Assembly (NCBI GenBank): GCA_003255065.1
Contig: QAOA01002976.1
Location: 272,411 to 336,410 of the forward strand
Origin: Cercis canadensis
Lineage: Eukaryota; Streptophyta; Magnoliopsida; Fabales; Fabaceae
DNA length: 64,000 bases
Reading direction: 5' to 3'
Position 1 is the stretch's first letter; every line of letters starts with the position of its first letter. The position numbers and the translations under genes are program-made. The notes under the pieces were generated by a model. The model did not search any database. It saw nothing but the letters and a program-made list of their open reading frames with translations, and was not told where the DNA came from. Below, in pieces: positions 1-12,041 of the stretch.

Positions 1-168
1 GAGCCTAAGTGGAGAGAAAAAGAGTGAGAAAGGCAAAAAAGAAGAGAGCATTGAAAGAGAAGAGAAACAACAATTGAGTGTATATGGACAAGAAAGTGAG
101 CTTATTTCTCTTAGCACTAACAAACTTAATTTTTCTTTGCCTAGTGTTGTTACATACCTCTTTTGCAG

Positions 169-525
169 GACATTAGAGATGCTTCCAAACATCAAATTGA
201 CTTCATTGGAGTCAAATTGAAGCAAGAAGGACAACCTCTTACATGCTCCATTAAGGAGTTAAGTAGAGTTGCCTTGCATGACCACACATATGACAATGGG
301 GTGTATGCCTTGGTGAAAGCATGGGAGACTTAGCAACACCACCTCCTTCCCAATGAGTTTTTGAAAGTGGTATTTGAATCGAGAGGCAATGCGTACAAGT
401 TGGGGCTACCTAGTAAGTATGGTGTACATGCTAATTTTAATGTAACTCATCTTTCTCACTTTGATGTATGTGTAGATTCGAGGACAAATCTTTTCGAAGA
501 GTGGGGGAAGGATGAGAATCCATGA
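169..525 (+). pseudogene. Collapsed Ty3/gypsy polyprotein remnant (RT start, RNase H piece, integrase C-terminus)
   Basis: One frame of 119 codons with a single internal TAG reads through three pieces of a Ty3/gypsy polyprotein that normally lie far apart. The first is a short RT-like start (HQIDFI, about codons 7-12). The second is an RNase H-like stretch (TYDNGVYALVKAWET then QHHLLPNEF). The third is the integrase tail (GNAYKLGLPSKYGVHANF, NVTHLSHFDV, DSRTNLFEEWG), which ends at a natural stop. The RT core, the catalytic RNase H and the integrase core are missing, so this is a dead copy shortened by at least two internal deletions that kept the frame. The internal TAG replaces the usual Trp after 'ET', as expected from a G-to-A change. 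Family assignment rests on motif recall; the order and the single frame are read directly. Confidence 0.75.
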
Positions 526-651
526 AGCACCAACATGACCCCGAATGAGAAATGACAAGCAAAGAAGATGCAAGCCACCTTGAGTGGATTAATTGGGAGG
601 ATTTGGACTCAAGGATCAAGTCTAGAAAGCAAGGAATGAAGAAAGGAAGAC

Positions 652-1328
652 TGTGTGCTTGATTCGGGAGTTGGAAGACTTAACTAGTAAAAATGGGCAT
701 AACCAGAGAGCCCCAACACCCAAGATCAAGAGCCCCAGCACTCCCTTGTCCAGAGGGGCAACACCCCAGTGCCCAAGACCAAGAGCCCCAACACCTAGAC
801 CTTTTCAACTTAGTGCAGTTTTGGTTTTCATTCAAATTGGGCTTCAAGCTTAGGTTATTTTAGGCCTATTTTAATACCATTAAGTCTATGTTTATTTCCT
901 CTTTTAGTATTGAACTTTCCTAAGGTTTTGGGCTTTGTTTAATTGGGCTTGGTTTATTACCCATTAGGGTTAATTATGTTTGCTTTGTTTAAAAGGAGGT
1001 CATTTCTCTTGTAATGGTTAGAATTCAGATTTGAGTAAAGGTCAGAGGTTTTCTCCTTCCTTGGTTCTTTGATGAACTATTAGAACTAATCAAGAACCCT
1101 AGTTCTTGTAGCGTTTGATCCAAGATTTATCACTCACCCCTATCCCTTCTTAAGCGTAGCGTCTATATCATTCTCTTTTTCTTTGATTTTTGCATTTTCT
1201 AAAATTCTTCGAACTTGATTGGTCGATCTTTGGGCGATTGAATCTCTACCATTCGGAACAAACCCATAGTGGTTCGTATTAGGGGGAGATACCAAGAGGG
1301 GATTAGGAGCATAACCTTAAAGGTAATC
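652..1328 (+). repeat. Candidate 3' LTR of the collapsed gypsy element
   Basis: It starts with TGTGTGC directly after a purine-rich tract (AAGAAAGGAAGAC) and lies 127 bases after the integrase stop, where a 3' LTR is expected. It carries CCCAACACC/CCAGCACC-type repeats near 700-800 and a T-rich body. The end is placed at a CA near 1328 by eye. No second copy is in the window, so both boundaries are provisional. Confidence 0.4.
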
Positions 1329-1681
1329 ATTCCTGAAAGAAATCATCACCAACTTGAGATGAGCACCGACCACTGCCTTTTCACTCTCTTCCTCCCTCAT
1401 TTCTCTCTGAATCTGTAGCTTGCTTTCTCCCTTTCTCTCTTGTCTCTCCGATCACCCTCCCCCTCTTCCCTCTTTGTCTCAAGCTCGCATCAACAAAGGA
1501 CCATGTTCCAAATTTCTCTGTGAAAATGCTAGGAATTTGTTATGGATCATTTCAGTTAAAAGGGTTCTGAATTCTTTTTGTCTTTGTTTCTCTATCGCTT
1601 TATTTTCCCTTGAAAGTATTGTGTAGCAGCAATGTAGCTTCACTGACCTCAAGTGACCTCAAGCACCATATCGACGGATTT
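1329..1681. other. Pyrimidine-rich non-coding stretch
   Basis: CT-rich tracts (1380-1460) and short open frames without recognisable motifs. I see no supportable gene here. Confidence 0.4.
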
Positions 1682-1822
1682 GGATCTAGTCATGTCACAT
1701 GACTCATGTTGTGGAGATTTGAACCATACATTTAATTTAAAGCTCATTTGGACCAAATGAGCTTTAAATTAAATGTATAGTTCAGATCTCCACAACATGA
1801 GTCATGTGACATGACTAAATCA
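1682..1822. repeat. Long near-perfect inverted repeat (foldback)
   Basis: Two arms of about 70 bases (1682-1751 and 1753-1822) are reverse complements with only about four mismatches, around a single A at 1752. The centre reads AGCTCATTTGG-A-CCAAATGAGCT and the outer ends carry TAGTCATGTCACATGACTCA and its complement. Weaker complementarity may continue outwards (CGACGGATTTGGATCT against the complement of AAATCAAAATCCCCAGACCG). RNA from either strand would form a hairpin of about 70 bp. Candidates are a MITE/foldback element or a young hairpin (miRNA or siRNA) locus; no TSD was clear. Confidence 0.85.
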
Positions 1823-2352
1823 AAATCCCCAGACCGACACCTTTGTTAAAAGGCCAGAGTGTTTCCAGTCACAATTGATTAACTTGTAACCTATTTTATT
1901 TTATTTAATTTTTTTTGAAACAGATGTGAGCATAATCTTGGGGGTTTCTTTGGTTCATTTTCACTTAACCTTGGGGGTCTACTTCGATTCTTCCTTCTTC
2001 TTCAATTGCACAAAAAGATTTTTATGTCCTCAATGGATTTTGCTCTTTCGAACACAAAACATTGTGATCGAGAAAAAAGTATAAGATGAAGGGAAATTTA
2101 GTCACCTACCTTGGTTAATCGCTAACTAATCCTAATTAATTGTGTTAATTTTGAAATTTAGGATGTATTTAGTCATTAATGGCATCACATACCACACACG
2201 TGTTATTTTCTGTCTAATTATGGATGGCGGTATGAGATTTGGGGTTTTGCACACATTATAGAAGTTAATGGGAGTTTGTTGTGACTTTTTAAATTTTTGA
2301 GGGTCAACCGAATTTAGACCTAAGTTCAAGGGGATAAATTGGATTTTTAAAT
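1823..2352. other. AT-rich non-coding stretch
   Basis: No coding motif, RNA gene or repeat boundary recognised. Confidence 0.4.
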
Positions 2353-2480
2353 ATTCGGTTCAGTTTGATTTTAAACACTAAAATTGTCGACCAAACTAAT
2401 CAAATCAGATTTTATGATTCGGTTCAGTTTGATTTTAAACACTAAAATTGTCGACCAAACTAATCAAATCAGATTTTATG
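2353..2480. repeat. 64-bp direct tandem duplication
   Basis: The unit starting ATTCGGTTCAGTTTGATTTT occurs twice with an exact period of 64 (2353-2416, 2417-2480). It is followed by a GGTTT/GGTTCGG-rich tract to about 2575, a composition common in dispersed plant repeats. Confidence 0.85.
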
Positions 2481-2644
2481 ATTTAGAAACCAAATCAAAC
2501 CGTTACTGGTTCGGCTTGGTTTGATTTGGTTTGAGGTTGGTTCGGTTCGGTTTGGTCGGTTTGGTTTGGTTTTCTTACACACCTAATTATATGATAGATC
2601 GCCTTGACTAGTTGTACTGTGTACTATATTAGAGAAGGCATGAT

Positions 2645-3109
2645 CGAGAATTAACAAATTCAGCTATTTGCCAAAGGTGCAACCACCATGTTGAGTCTAT
2701 CATTCACTATTTTCAGGACTGTCCTTAGGCTAGAAATATCTAGGTGAACATGGGGTTTGGTCTTTTAGATCCTTTCTTCAGAATAGACACGTATGATTGC
2801 CTACTCAACAATCTGGGTAAGATGGTGGAAGTCAGCTGCCTTCAACTTTTTATTTTTTCCTGCACTCTTTGGTGGTTGTGGCAAGCGCGGAACTTAGAAT
2901 GTTGGGAGAATCATCGGTGGTAATATAAATATGTTGCCTTGCTAATCCATGGCATGTTGCATGACTGCACCAAGGTGTATGGGGATGATATGGAGAGCAG
3001 GAGAGTCCCTACGTTGGTGAGTTGGATGCCGCCTCTGTCAAGCTGGGATAAGCTTAATACTGATGGAAGTTCTCTAGGAAATCCTGGCCGGGTTTTGTTG
3101 ATGCACTAA
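2645..3109 (+). pseudogene. LINE remnant: reverse-transcriptase zinc-binding region and start of RNase H
   Basis: A 155-codon frame with three internal stops matches the 3' part of plant LINE ORF2. A zf-RVT-like motif (CQRCNHHVESIIHYFQDCP) is followed about 50 codons later by WWLWQARN and then by the RNase H start SSWDKLNTDGSSLGNPG, with the first catalytic Asp in NTDG. It stops right after this, so most of RNase H is gone. Motifs are read directly and the family is known from plant LINEs. Two similar remnants lie at 10190-10656 and 25160-26062. Confidence 0.8.
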
Positions 3110-6100
3110 GGCAAACTTAGAACTAAACAGTACTTCTATTCTTATATATTAGTCATATTCTTTCTTTCATGTTTAAGATATGGCCACTTAACGTAGTCTA
3201 ATTGCCTCCTCCCAAAAAAAAAAAAAAAAACCTCTTAGTTTAGCAAGAAAATGGAAAAAAAAAAAATTGCAATTCAGAATGAAATTGTACACAAATTTGT
3301 TAGCTTAAAAATGACAGTAAATCAATAAAAGCAATTGGTAAGGAACAAACTAATCGTGGCCACGCACTAAGTTGAAGATGCATAATTAGGTAAATAATTC
3401 ACCTCAAATGATATGATACTATTAGCCTATAAGAAAAGTTGACAATATCAATTGTTCTAGAACAAGACACACTACAAGGAAACACAGCTTTTCTCACAAA
3501 ACAATACCATGATAAAATGCCTAAAAATCCATGAGAAACTTGATTTTTTACGGACTTTCTCACATAACCAAAAACTGCTGGCACCCTACAATAAACATTT
3601 TGGGTGGAATCTTTGAAATTCTCAATTCTATGTTTCACATGAGGAATGAATTGTTTGCAAACTGAGTCTGAACTTCGATTGTTCTGAGAACACGTTTGGT
3701 AATAGCTTACACTATGATGATTTTATCAGCGACTTCTAACAAGATTGGCCTTTCTTAATGTTTCTGAAAATCTCCTTTGTAATGCGTCTTTCTCTTCTTC
3801 TTCTTTTTTTATTTCTTTTATTTCCATCTTGTATGATTTTGCAAAATCAAAGCTGCTGCTTGATCTACAACACCAACTATCACATCTCACTTTTATTTAA
3901 CTACACAACCTTTCTTTTAAAACTTTCTTTCTTCTTTTTTTTTTTTTGGGATTTACAGTCTTGGGGTCACAAATCACTTGCTTTGATGTCTATCTAAACT
4001 GCCAGCCCAAAAGAAGAAATCTGCTTTGGTGTGCACTATCACCTAGTTCATTCATTGTTTTTCTTTTTTTTTTTCCTCTTTGAACTTTATTATGAGAGTG
4101 GATTTTGTCAAATAGAGATATAGATGTCCTGTTCCAGTTAGGTCAGGTTGCACATGTTACATGCTAGGAAATACAAGCTCTGCTGCTTGTATTCTTCAGC
4201 TGTGTTAATTTGATTAAACTATTAGCTTGATTCAATATAAGCAAATGCAGAATAAGTTTAATGTTACAACCATAATTTTTTTTTGGGGGGGGGGGGGGGG
4301 GNCGCATAAATTTAAACAATTTAGAATTCGTAAATTTGAGAGAAAAAGAATATATATATCTATATATATATAACTACTGTATCATAAAACTACCATATAA
4401 ATTTGCTTCTAAACTCTAAAGCATAAAATTTAGTTGAAACAGTCAATGACCAAGATAAAGCATGAAAAAGTCATAAATATTCAAGTTCAAAACCAAAAAA
4501 GATGTGGCAGCCCTAAAAGTCATCACTAAATCAGAGAAAACAAGCCCTAGGAAGCCCTAAGTTCATAAAAGAGACATAAAACAGCCCTAGAGTTCAATAG
4601 TCTCTAAAGCCAGCAACTATAGACTCTCACCAATTTGGTGGACTAGGCAACGAAGGGGAGGGCTCACCTATTGGTGGACTAAGAGAGGTGAGGACAGCGT
4701 GATGCAAGAGCATCTAGTATATGTATGTTAACATTAATTGCTTTTTATTTTATGAGTGTGTTTTAATTTTATTTTAGTAGTTATGTGACTAGCATATGAC
4801 CTTTTTAATTGTCTAGAAGACTTATAGTGGATATGGGCTTGTACAATTTGGGCGGGGTTTAGTGCTAGAATCAAAATCCCTAGTATAAATAGCCTAAGAT
4901 CTACTGTAAGCAGTAGTTATCAGAGTTTATTTCAACTACCAGAGGTTTCTACGTATTAGAACCCTAATTTTCTGTTCTTATCTCTAACTCTTCCCTAAAA
5001 TCCCTAATTCTGTCCTGAATACTTGCCATTTTTTCCTCAATACTACATTGCAGCTCCTAGCTTCACTGCTTTTGTTGAAAGAAAAAATCTTTATAAAGAA
5101 GTTATCTTTGATTTGTTTTATATTCTGGTTCAAATGTGGAGGGTTATATGGAAAGTAAATGATGTCCCGTGGCTGGTGCTAGGGCAGGCTAGTGCATGAA
5201 AAAATGACTAGAACTTTTGTAAACGTAGTGTGGGCTATTTTAGTGATGTTGTGGTTCTCTGATGATGAAGTTGAATAGAGTTAACATAAATTCTTCTGCT
5301 GTTTGGTAAATGGATTAGCTACTATATATGCTTTGATTGACAATTTATTGATCTTAGGTGATACAATGTCAGATAAAAGCATTCCACAATATCCCAGAAG
5401 GAACTTTGACATGGAGGGTTAATTATGGCACTTGTTATTTACTTAAGTAAAGTTTTACCCTAGATTTTGAGGGATAGTATGTTCAGAAAGTGACATGAAT
5501 TCTTAAGCATTGGTATTACAAATATTTTTACAAGCGAATAAGAGGTTTCAAGTTTAATTTAAAATATATGATGAAAGGTTGCTTTTCATGCTCTAAATTT
5601 CCTTTCTAAAGGTTTGGATAGGTTAAGAGCCGTCAGTGCTGGTCGTTGTTGAGATCAACATATGACATTTATCCTTTGTTATCTCAATTTATATTTCTTG
5701 TTTGGTATTCAATTCATTTAATTAAAATTGTGTCTAATGGTAATTGACTTGGCTTCACTTTCCAGTAAACTTCTAACAAGTCATCTCAGCTTGTAGTACA
5801 TTTACTCAAATATTACTGATTTGTGTCGAATAAATTAGTTTGCTTACCCTAGTGGAGGTTGTTAGTTGAACTTAAGAGCTCTAAAACGTGGCCATTCTCT
5901 ATTCAAGGTTCTATGATTCGTTCTTGTTTATGTTTTTGTATGCTAAAATATGCTGAAAATGGCTTGACACATAACTAGGTAGGAACTATATTATCTACTT
6001 GTTGGTCACAGGCTTTAGGATAGGAAGATTTTCAAGGGTGTGTTTGGTAGAGTTGAAAATGGAAGGAGCAAAAATCTATTATGCTGGCTTGCTAAACGAA

Positions 6101-6716
6101 TAAAAAAGGAGAATGAAAAGTGAGGTGACTGCCATTTTTATGCTCCCCTTTGCAAATCTCTTCTCCATAAGTGAGGCCATGATGAAGAGAAGAAATGCTT
6201 AGAGCCTAAACAATATGGATGAATAAATTTACAAGTTGCCGTGCATTCCTGCCTTGAAATGTTAAATGGAAGGAGATGTGACAACATATAGAATTTGATT
6301 ATAGTACTTTTCGGTTTTCACTCCCTACCACAATGAGGTTAAAATCATTATAAATCTTACTCACTGTCCAATTTTCCTGCCAAGCAACTCTAGGTGAAAA
6401 ATCATATTTTTTTAAAATATTTCTATTTGAGTGAATCAAGCATATAGTAACTGCTGTAAGTTCATCTACCATGCTAATCCTCGGCAGTTAGAGAGCGCCA
6501 TCATATTATTGTTATGCTCTGAATGACTCATGCATGAAATCTATGTATATGCTTTCATGTGTTTTGGGGAGGCAACTTATCAATGAGCATACTTCATAAT
6601 CTTGTATTTAACATGGATAAAATTTTTGAGAAAATTATGATCCTTTCATGCTGATCATCATAATTATACTTGAAGTAGCTTTCAAATAAACATTTTTTTT
6701 CTTCTTTTTAACTGCA
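3110..6716. other. AT-rich stretch without supportable genes
   Basis: It contains A- and T-homopolymers, a short (TA)n near 4351-4371, and an LTR-like portion around 4740-5100 with a TATAAATA at 4884-4891 followed by a short dyad (CTACTGTAAGCAGTAG). No reverse-transcriptase or host protein motif was found. The last part could be an intron of the AT-hook fragment that follows, because it ends in a pyrimidine-rich acceptor (TTTTTAACTGCAG, ending 6716). Confidence 0.4.
4276..4302. other. T9-G17-N: scaffold join or low-quality bases
   Basis: A run of 9 T (4276-4284) and 17 G (4285-4301) ends at an undetermined base, N at 4302. A G17 run beside an N in AT-rich DNA is more likely a sequencing or joining artefact than biology. 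Confidence 0.8.
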
Positions 6717-7838
6717 GAGGGAAAAGAGGACACTGGAGTAGAAATACCAAGATGAGCCAACCAAACCAAAATAACAACCCTGACCGGTTTAGGAGATGTC
6801 CCTCTGAAGAGAAAAAGTGGTCGTCCATGGAAATACCCAAAGCCAGATTTGGAGGAGAGCCCTTATATATCAAATGATCAGAATATGAACCGGAATCCAG
6901 TTAGTGGAGAACATGCCCGAGTTCCTCTTGGTTTGGGAGCAGTTAATGGAAATCAGCCTTGCTGAAGGGATGTGGAAAATTATTCAAATTGTGCTGTGGT
7001 GGGCCATGCAGTATCTGGTGTGACTGAGGATTTACTGTGTGTTAAAGTTGAAAATCCTGATACTTTTTTTAGGGGTTTTGTCTTCAAACTAAAAATGATG
7101 TGGCTCCTGGTGTTCCAATGATCCAAAGAAATGAGGTTCCCTTCCTTACAGTAAGTTATACTCATGTTCAGAATACTCAACCAAAAGAAAGAAACAAACT
7201 GAATGTCAATATTCATAGAAATGAAACTCATACGACAAATGGATCACCAGCGGCCGATCAGGTGCCTAGAGCAGCAGTTAATTCTAGTAATTTGGTTTCC
7301 TCTCAATTAAAAAGTGTCTTCTGCGGCTTAACAAACTGATGATCCAGTAGCCTGTTGTGCTCCTACCTGCTAATTTTTTCAAATGGGGTTCCGGTTTCTA
7401 GTCAACTATCTCAAGTCATCACCCAAGCTTCTCTAGCAAGTGGACAAGTGTCACAAAAGAAATTCCAGTTGTTGGAAACCAAGCACCTTCCTCTCAAACT
7501 CAAACTAGCCAGAATTTGTTGGTAAGAGGCATACAAAAAGATTTTCCATATCATCAACCTTCATCTAGTGTGCTGGATGCAGAGGAGGACAAAAGCCTGA
7601 AATTGGCACCAAACATATCTTCTGAGAATCTGGTTACTGAAGCCATGAAGATAATCCGAACTCCTGCATTACCTGTAGATCTAACATTGGTGAAGCAATG
7701 GGCAGGAAGAGAAAGCTAATGACAACATGGATCAAACGGTCTTGATTACGCCTCTGCGAGTTGTACGGGCTGGTAATCAGGAACATTCCATATCTGCTTC
7801 CAAACCTATGGAGAACAATAAATCTAGGCTGTTGCAGG
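6717..7838 (+). pseudogene. Fragment of an AT-hook protein gene (metabolic network modulator-like)
   Basis: A single large exon-like piece lies between a splice acceptor (CTGCAG ending 6716) and a donor (CTGTTGCAG|GTATAA). Its conceptual product has an AT-hook-like motif (KRKSGRPWKYPKP; canonical form KRGRPRKYP). Then come a motif of the type VGHAVSGV...NPDTFFRGFVF, NDVAPGVPMIQRNEVPF, and finally a C-terminal block (DQTVLITPLR, SASKPMENNKSRLLQ). This order fits plant nuclear AT-hook proteins of the AMNM1 type, as I recall the family. The frame is broken by a stop near 6963, a shift in the A-run at about 7091-7095, a stop after SVFCGLTN at 7339 and more changes after 7440. Retained splice sites show a genomic rather than a processed copy. 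Other exons were not found nearby. Confidence 0.6.
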
Positions 7839-10189
7839 TATAATGAAACTTAAACTAACTTGCAAGATCTTGCTTTTTGGCCCATGATTTTTCTTCTCCG
7901 GTTAGTTCTCATTTTTAATCTCCCATTTTTTGTTTCCTCTTTTCATGCTTAGCGTAGGAGTTACAGTTTATTTACCCTTATTTCTTTATCAATTTTAAAG
8001 TTTACACTTATGCTTTTGAATATGATATTCTTTCAAACCTACCTATAAACAAAAATGGAGAAAACAAACAATGTAGTCTTTTTTTTTTCTTTGACACAGT
8101 GTGGTCCAATTAGATTAATGAAAACCGTGACCAATCATGCATGGCTTGAAATATGTAAAAATCTTATGGTGCAATTTCATGTTTTAGACTTATATAAATG
8201 TTTATATTTTGTGTTGTTTACTTAGTTGCGTTGTTCATGGTTTTACTATGCATTTTTTTTTATTAATAATTAATGAACATGAAGCAATACATACACAACA
8301 CTCAACCACACTACTTGGACCATGCATGTTTGTTACTCCGTTAACTTTGTCAAGAATAAGACCTACAGAAATTAATGTCGCAATCATTCTAGCGGCACCA
8401 ATTACAAAAAAAAAAAAAAAGTATAACCATAATCTATGACAATAGGTATTAATTTAATTTATCAAATTAAAATTTTGTTAAGGCTTTGCAAAATATTTGA
8501 TAATTTCAGTTCAATATGGATTATTCTATTTAGGCGTGTGAATAATTTCTTTTTCCCTTTTTTGGCCATGGTGACAAGCATGAAATTGTGCAAAATAAAC
8601 TAGTATATATAGGTAAGTCTTCTCCTTTTCTTTTTTTTTTTTTTTTTGGTTTCTAATTCTGGTGAGGGAGAAGAAGGGAAGTGTTACTTACACACATGTA
8701 AATGCACACTTTCTCTATATATGTGCACAATGTAGTTAATAAAATGAGATAATAAAATTTCATCTAATTGTTCTAAAGTCAATTGCATAATGTAGCTAAG
8801 GAAGGAAATTTTTTTCATAACATCACCCAAGTATTGATGATATGTAGCCAACATAGGATTCTCTCATAAGTCAAAGTGAAAGCCGTTGTAAGGTTTATTC
8901 TTAATTTTTCATTTTATTTTGATTCAAATTTCAATTATATTAGTAGCATATATATCGAAGTACCACAAAATACACATCCTAACATCAATTTTATGTTTGT
9001 CCTATATCTTTTTTGGCTGTTAGTGGTATCTCTATGGGGGAAACACAAGATACCACATTGAGTTTTTTTTTCAATCTTTAGTTAAATTATTCTATTTGTA
9101 CATTTATACATAAGGAATCAATCTCAATGTTCTAATAGTCTTGCATTTTTTCAATTAGCAAAGCAATTTGTTTGAAAACTGATATGCAACTCGATCAGTT
9201 CCTACAATGTTTCAGAAGAATCTTGTAACATACTATTTGTTGCTATAGAATGATGTCACTTCTACGCACAAATGGTGTCATCTAGATTTTAGTCATTGAA
9301 CTTCCAAACCAATGTGTCATAGTGCATTCAAAATTATTTTAAATTTATTGCTCAACAAAGACAACTTTTGCTCATCACTCCTACCATGTACAATCTTCTT
9401 CATCCCAAGCTTCCAAATCACTTATATAAGCAAGATACAAAATGCAAGAACTAAGCTGCCCATCAGCAATAGTTGATTTAACATTACTAAAAATAAAATT
9501 AAAAAGTTGCAAGTTCTTAACTCAATTATTCCATCAAAAGGCTAAGAATAGATTAAAAAAAAAAAAGATTAAACTATATGTAATGTGTTATTGACCTTTT
9601 GATAAACATAATAACCTAAACAACATTAAAATACTTGTTGGACATTCTAAGTTGACCGCAATAACATTATAACCTGCAAAATTTCTCACCCACCTAAATG
9701 ATACATATTTGGAAGATTTCATGCTAGCAATAGTTCATTTGTGTCTTGGACCTATATTGAGATCTAAAACTTGAAACACAGAGTGATAAAATGGAATCCA
9801 ATTAAGCATAAAAATGAAAATATCACGTTTAGAACCTAGGTGTAGGAAGCAATTTATAGAACATAGGCAAAAATAGCCATCTTCTCCCTTTGCTTGTAAC
9901 AAATTAAATGCAACTACTTCCAAGTAATGAGAATTGTCTTCTTACATCAAAAATTGGGATTTCCATAGTGGCAAAAAACTATGCCAGCAAATTATCCTTA
10001 AAATAGGAATTTCTTTTTTATCAATCTCATTTAATACATATTAAAGAAAAAACAATAAACAGAAAAGTCTAAAACTACTAAAGAAGATTGAGTCAATAAG
10101 CATTCATTATGCAATTTCTACAATGGCAAACAATAAGGAAATCAACATTATAATGCCACTTGACACTGGCTGTAGGATGTTACCATAAT
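7839..10189. other. AT-rich stretch without supportable genes
   Basis: Homopolymers (T near 8078-8088, A near 8405-8420, T near 8630-8647) and short AT-rich repeats. The first part may be intron sequence of the AT-hook fragment. No conserved motif seen. Confidence 0.4.
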
Positions 10190-10656
10190 GCCAAAGGCAC
10201 ACTACCATTAGTGCTTGTGTTGGCAAAAAAATCTGCCACCTATTGGCTTCCCTCAACACATAAGTAATCTCTTAATCCAAGTGCCTCTACATCAAACTTC
10301 GAATATATGATCTTTTGATCAACTTCACTGCTTCTAATGAATCTGATTGGAAGAAAACTTTGTGAGCTCCTTGCTCCCAACATAGCTTGATACCATGGAA
10401 AATAAGATGCAGTTCAGCTTTAAGATTTGTTATTTGACCAATACTGCCTAAAAAGCCAAGTACGAGGTCACCCCTCATCCTCATGGTTCCGCAGCACTCC
10501 TCCAAAGCCTGCACGACCTGGATTGCCCAAGCTACTACCATCAACCTTCACCCTAGTGAAGTTATGTGCAACATATGTCAAGCAACCCACCTATAATCCC
10601 TGCTCTCCAGCATTCCTCCAAAATATGTAATGTAAGAGATCAAAGGAAATGAAGCT
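10190..10656 (-). pseudogene. LINE remnant: RNase H domain
   Basis: Read on the minus strand, a first segment gives TRVKVDGSSLGNPGRAGFGG with the catalytic Asp in VDG. A frameshift near 10450 leads into NLKAELHLIFHGIKLCWEQG and FFQSDSLEAVKLI, the E- and D-containing motifs of plant LINE RNase H. The tail continues towards 10190 (VADFFANTS). It is not flanked by RT in this window, so it is an isolated 3' fragment broken by one or more frameshifts. Confidence 0.75.
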
Positions 10657-11377
10657 CATCAAATGGAATGTTGATAAAGGTCAAGGCCATTGGCAACCTA
10701 TATTAAAAAATAAATAACTCTACAATTAAATTACATGAATAATCAACTGAATGGACATGGATTGTCTAAAAGACAAAATTATGCTCTCACCTTCTAGCAT
10801 ATTGCACCCTTTGCTTGGAGAGTGAGGAGCACCAAGCTAAAGTTGGAATTATGCTCAACCAACAAATGGAGGAGGCTACCATTGTGAGTGTTCATTTTAT
10901 AGGGGAAGACATATAACCCTAATTTAACAATTATAAGGAAGCAAGTTTCAAATTCAAATTCAAATTTAAAAAAAAAAACATGTTCAATAAAAAATTAGCA
11001 ATTATTTGCCATTCATTTTTTTTTAATGGAATTATTTGTCATTCAATTACAATGTATCTATATGGGTATGTAGGTGACATTCATTATTTGTAAAAAGGCC
11101 AAAAATTAGGTGTGTTACTATCCTTAATTGTATGATTTGTAGGATGTGCAATTTTATATAAATCATCATTTATGTTGATTATTATTCTTAATTGTGTTTG
11201 ATATTGTTTGGTTCATAATATGCCCAATCCTAGGGAATGTTGTAAGATTCAAATTTCTCCATTTAATGATAGGTTATACAATAATGCAGCATTAATTATT
11301 TGATTTTATTTTTTGGTACACTCACATGCCTGAAATTTGATATGAATATTAAAATTGATATTTAAGTTCATTGGTGC

Positions 11378-11426
<49 letters not shown>

Positions 11427-11916
11427 ATATATAAAAGCTGATTATATGTTATTTAAGCTAATTTGTGTGTGGTTCATGTTTTGTTCTCCTTCTTGGTCAC
11501 CTACAATTATGAAGAACTATATAGAGAAAGCTCAAATTCAAGAGAGAGTACATGTATACGTAATTGTGTCATAATAACAGATATTTCCCATAGCATTGCA
11601 GGTCAGATAACACATACCATACATGGCAGTGTCAAGAGAATATAAAAACCACAAAATCATGTAAAAAAAAAAAAAAACTAAGCTCGAAATTCTTCTAGTG
11701 ACTTTACAATGGACCATCTTGATTAGGAAAAAAAAATCAAGAACATAGAGACAGAAAATTTACCTCAAATAGATGTCCAAATAAAAATCAACTACCTTTA
11801 GCAGAAAAAAGAATTAAGAACATCAAGTTGTGTTTACAATCTGGTCTAAAAATCAGCAAACTTTGATTTATGTTTGTACCTCTTAAAGGTTTCCTTTTTT
11901 TTTTCTTTTAAAAATA
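10657..11916. other. AT-rich stretch with one microsatellite
   Basis: Contains an (AT)n of about 42 bases at 11383-11424. No gene motif recognised. Confidence 0.5.
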
Positions 11917-12041
11917 AGAAAAGTTAAGAGAATCGATGAGTAAAGAAACTATACCTTTTACATATTTGGAGGATAGAGNAGAAAAGTTAAGAGAATCAAT
12001 GAGTAAAGAAACTATACCTTTTACATATTTGGAGGATAGAG
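11917..12041. repeat. 62-bp duplication separated by one N (probable unmerged contig overlap)
   Basis: Bases 11917-11978 and 11980-12041 are the same 62 bases with one mismatch (CGATGAG against CAATGAG), joined by the N at 11979. An offset of 63 with the N exactly between the copies is what results when two overlapping contigs are placed end to end. Confidence 0.85.

Noticed and set aside
2481..2580. GGTTT/GGTTCGG-rich tract as a telomere-like array
   Set aside because: It does not contain TTTAGGG repeats; it is a common dispersed plant low-complexity sequence.
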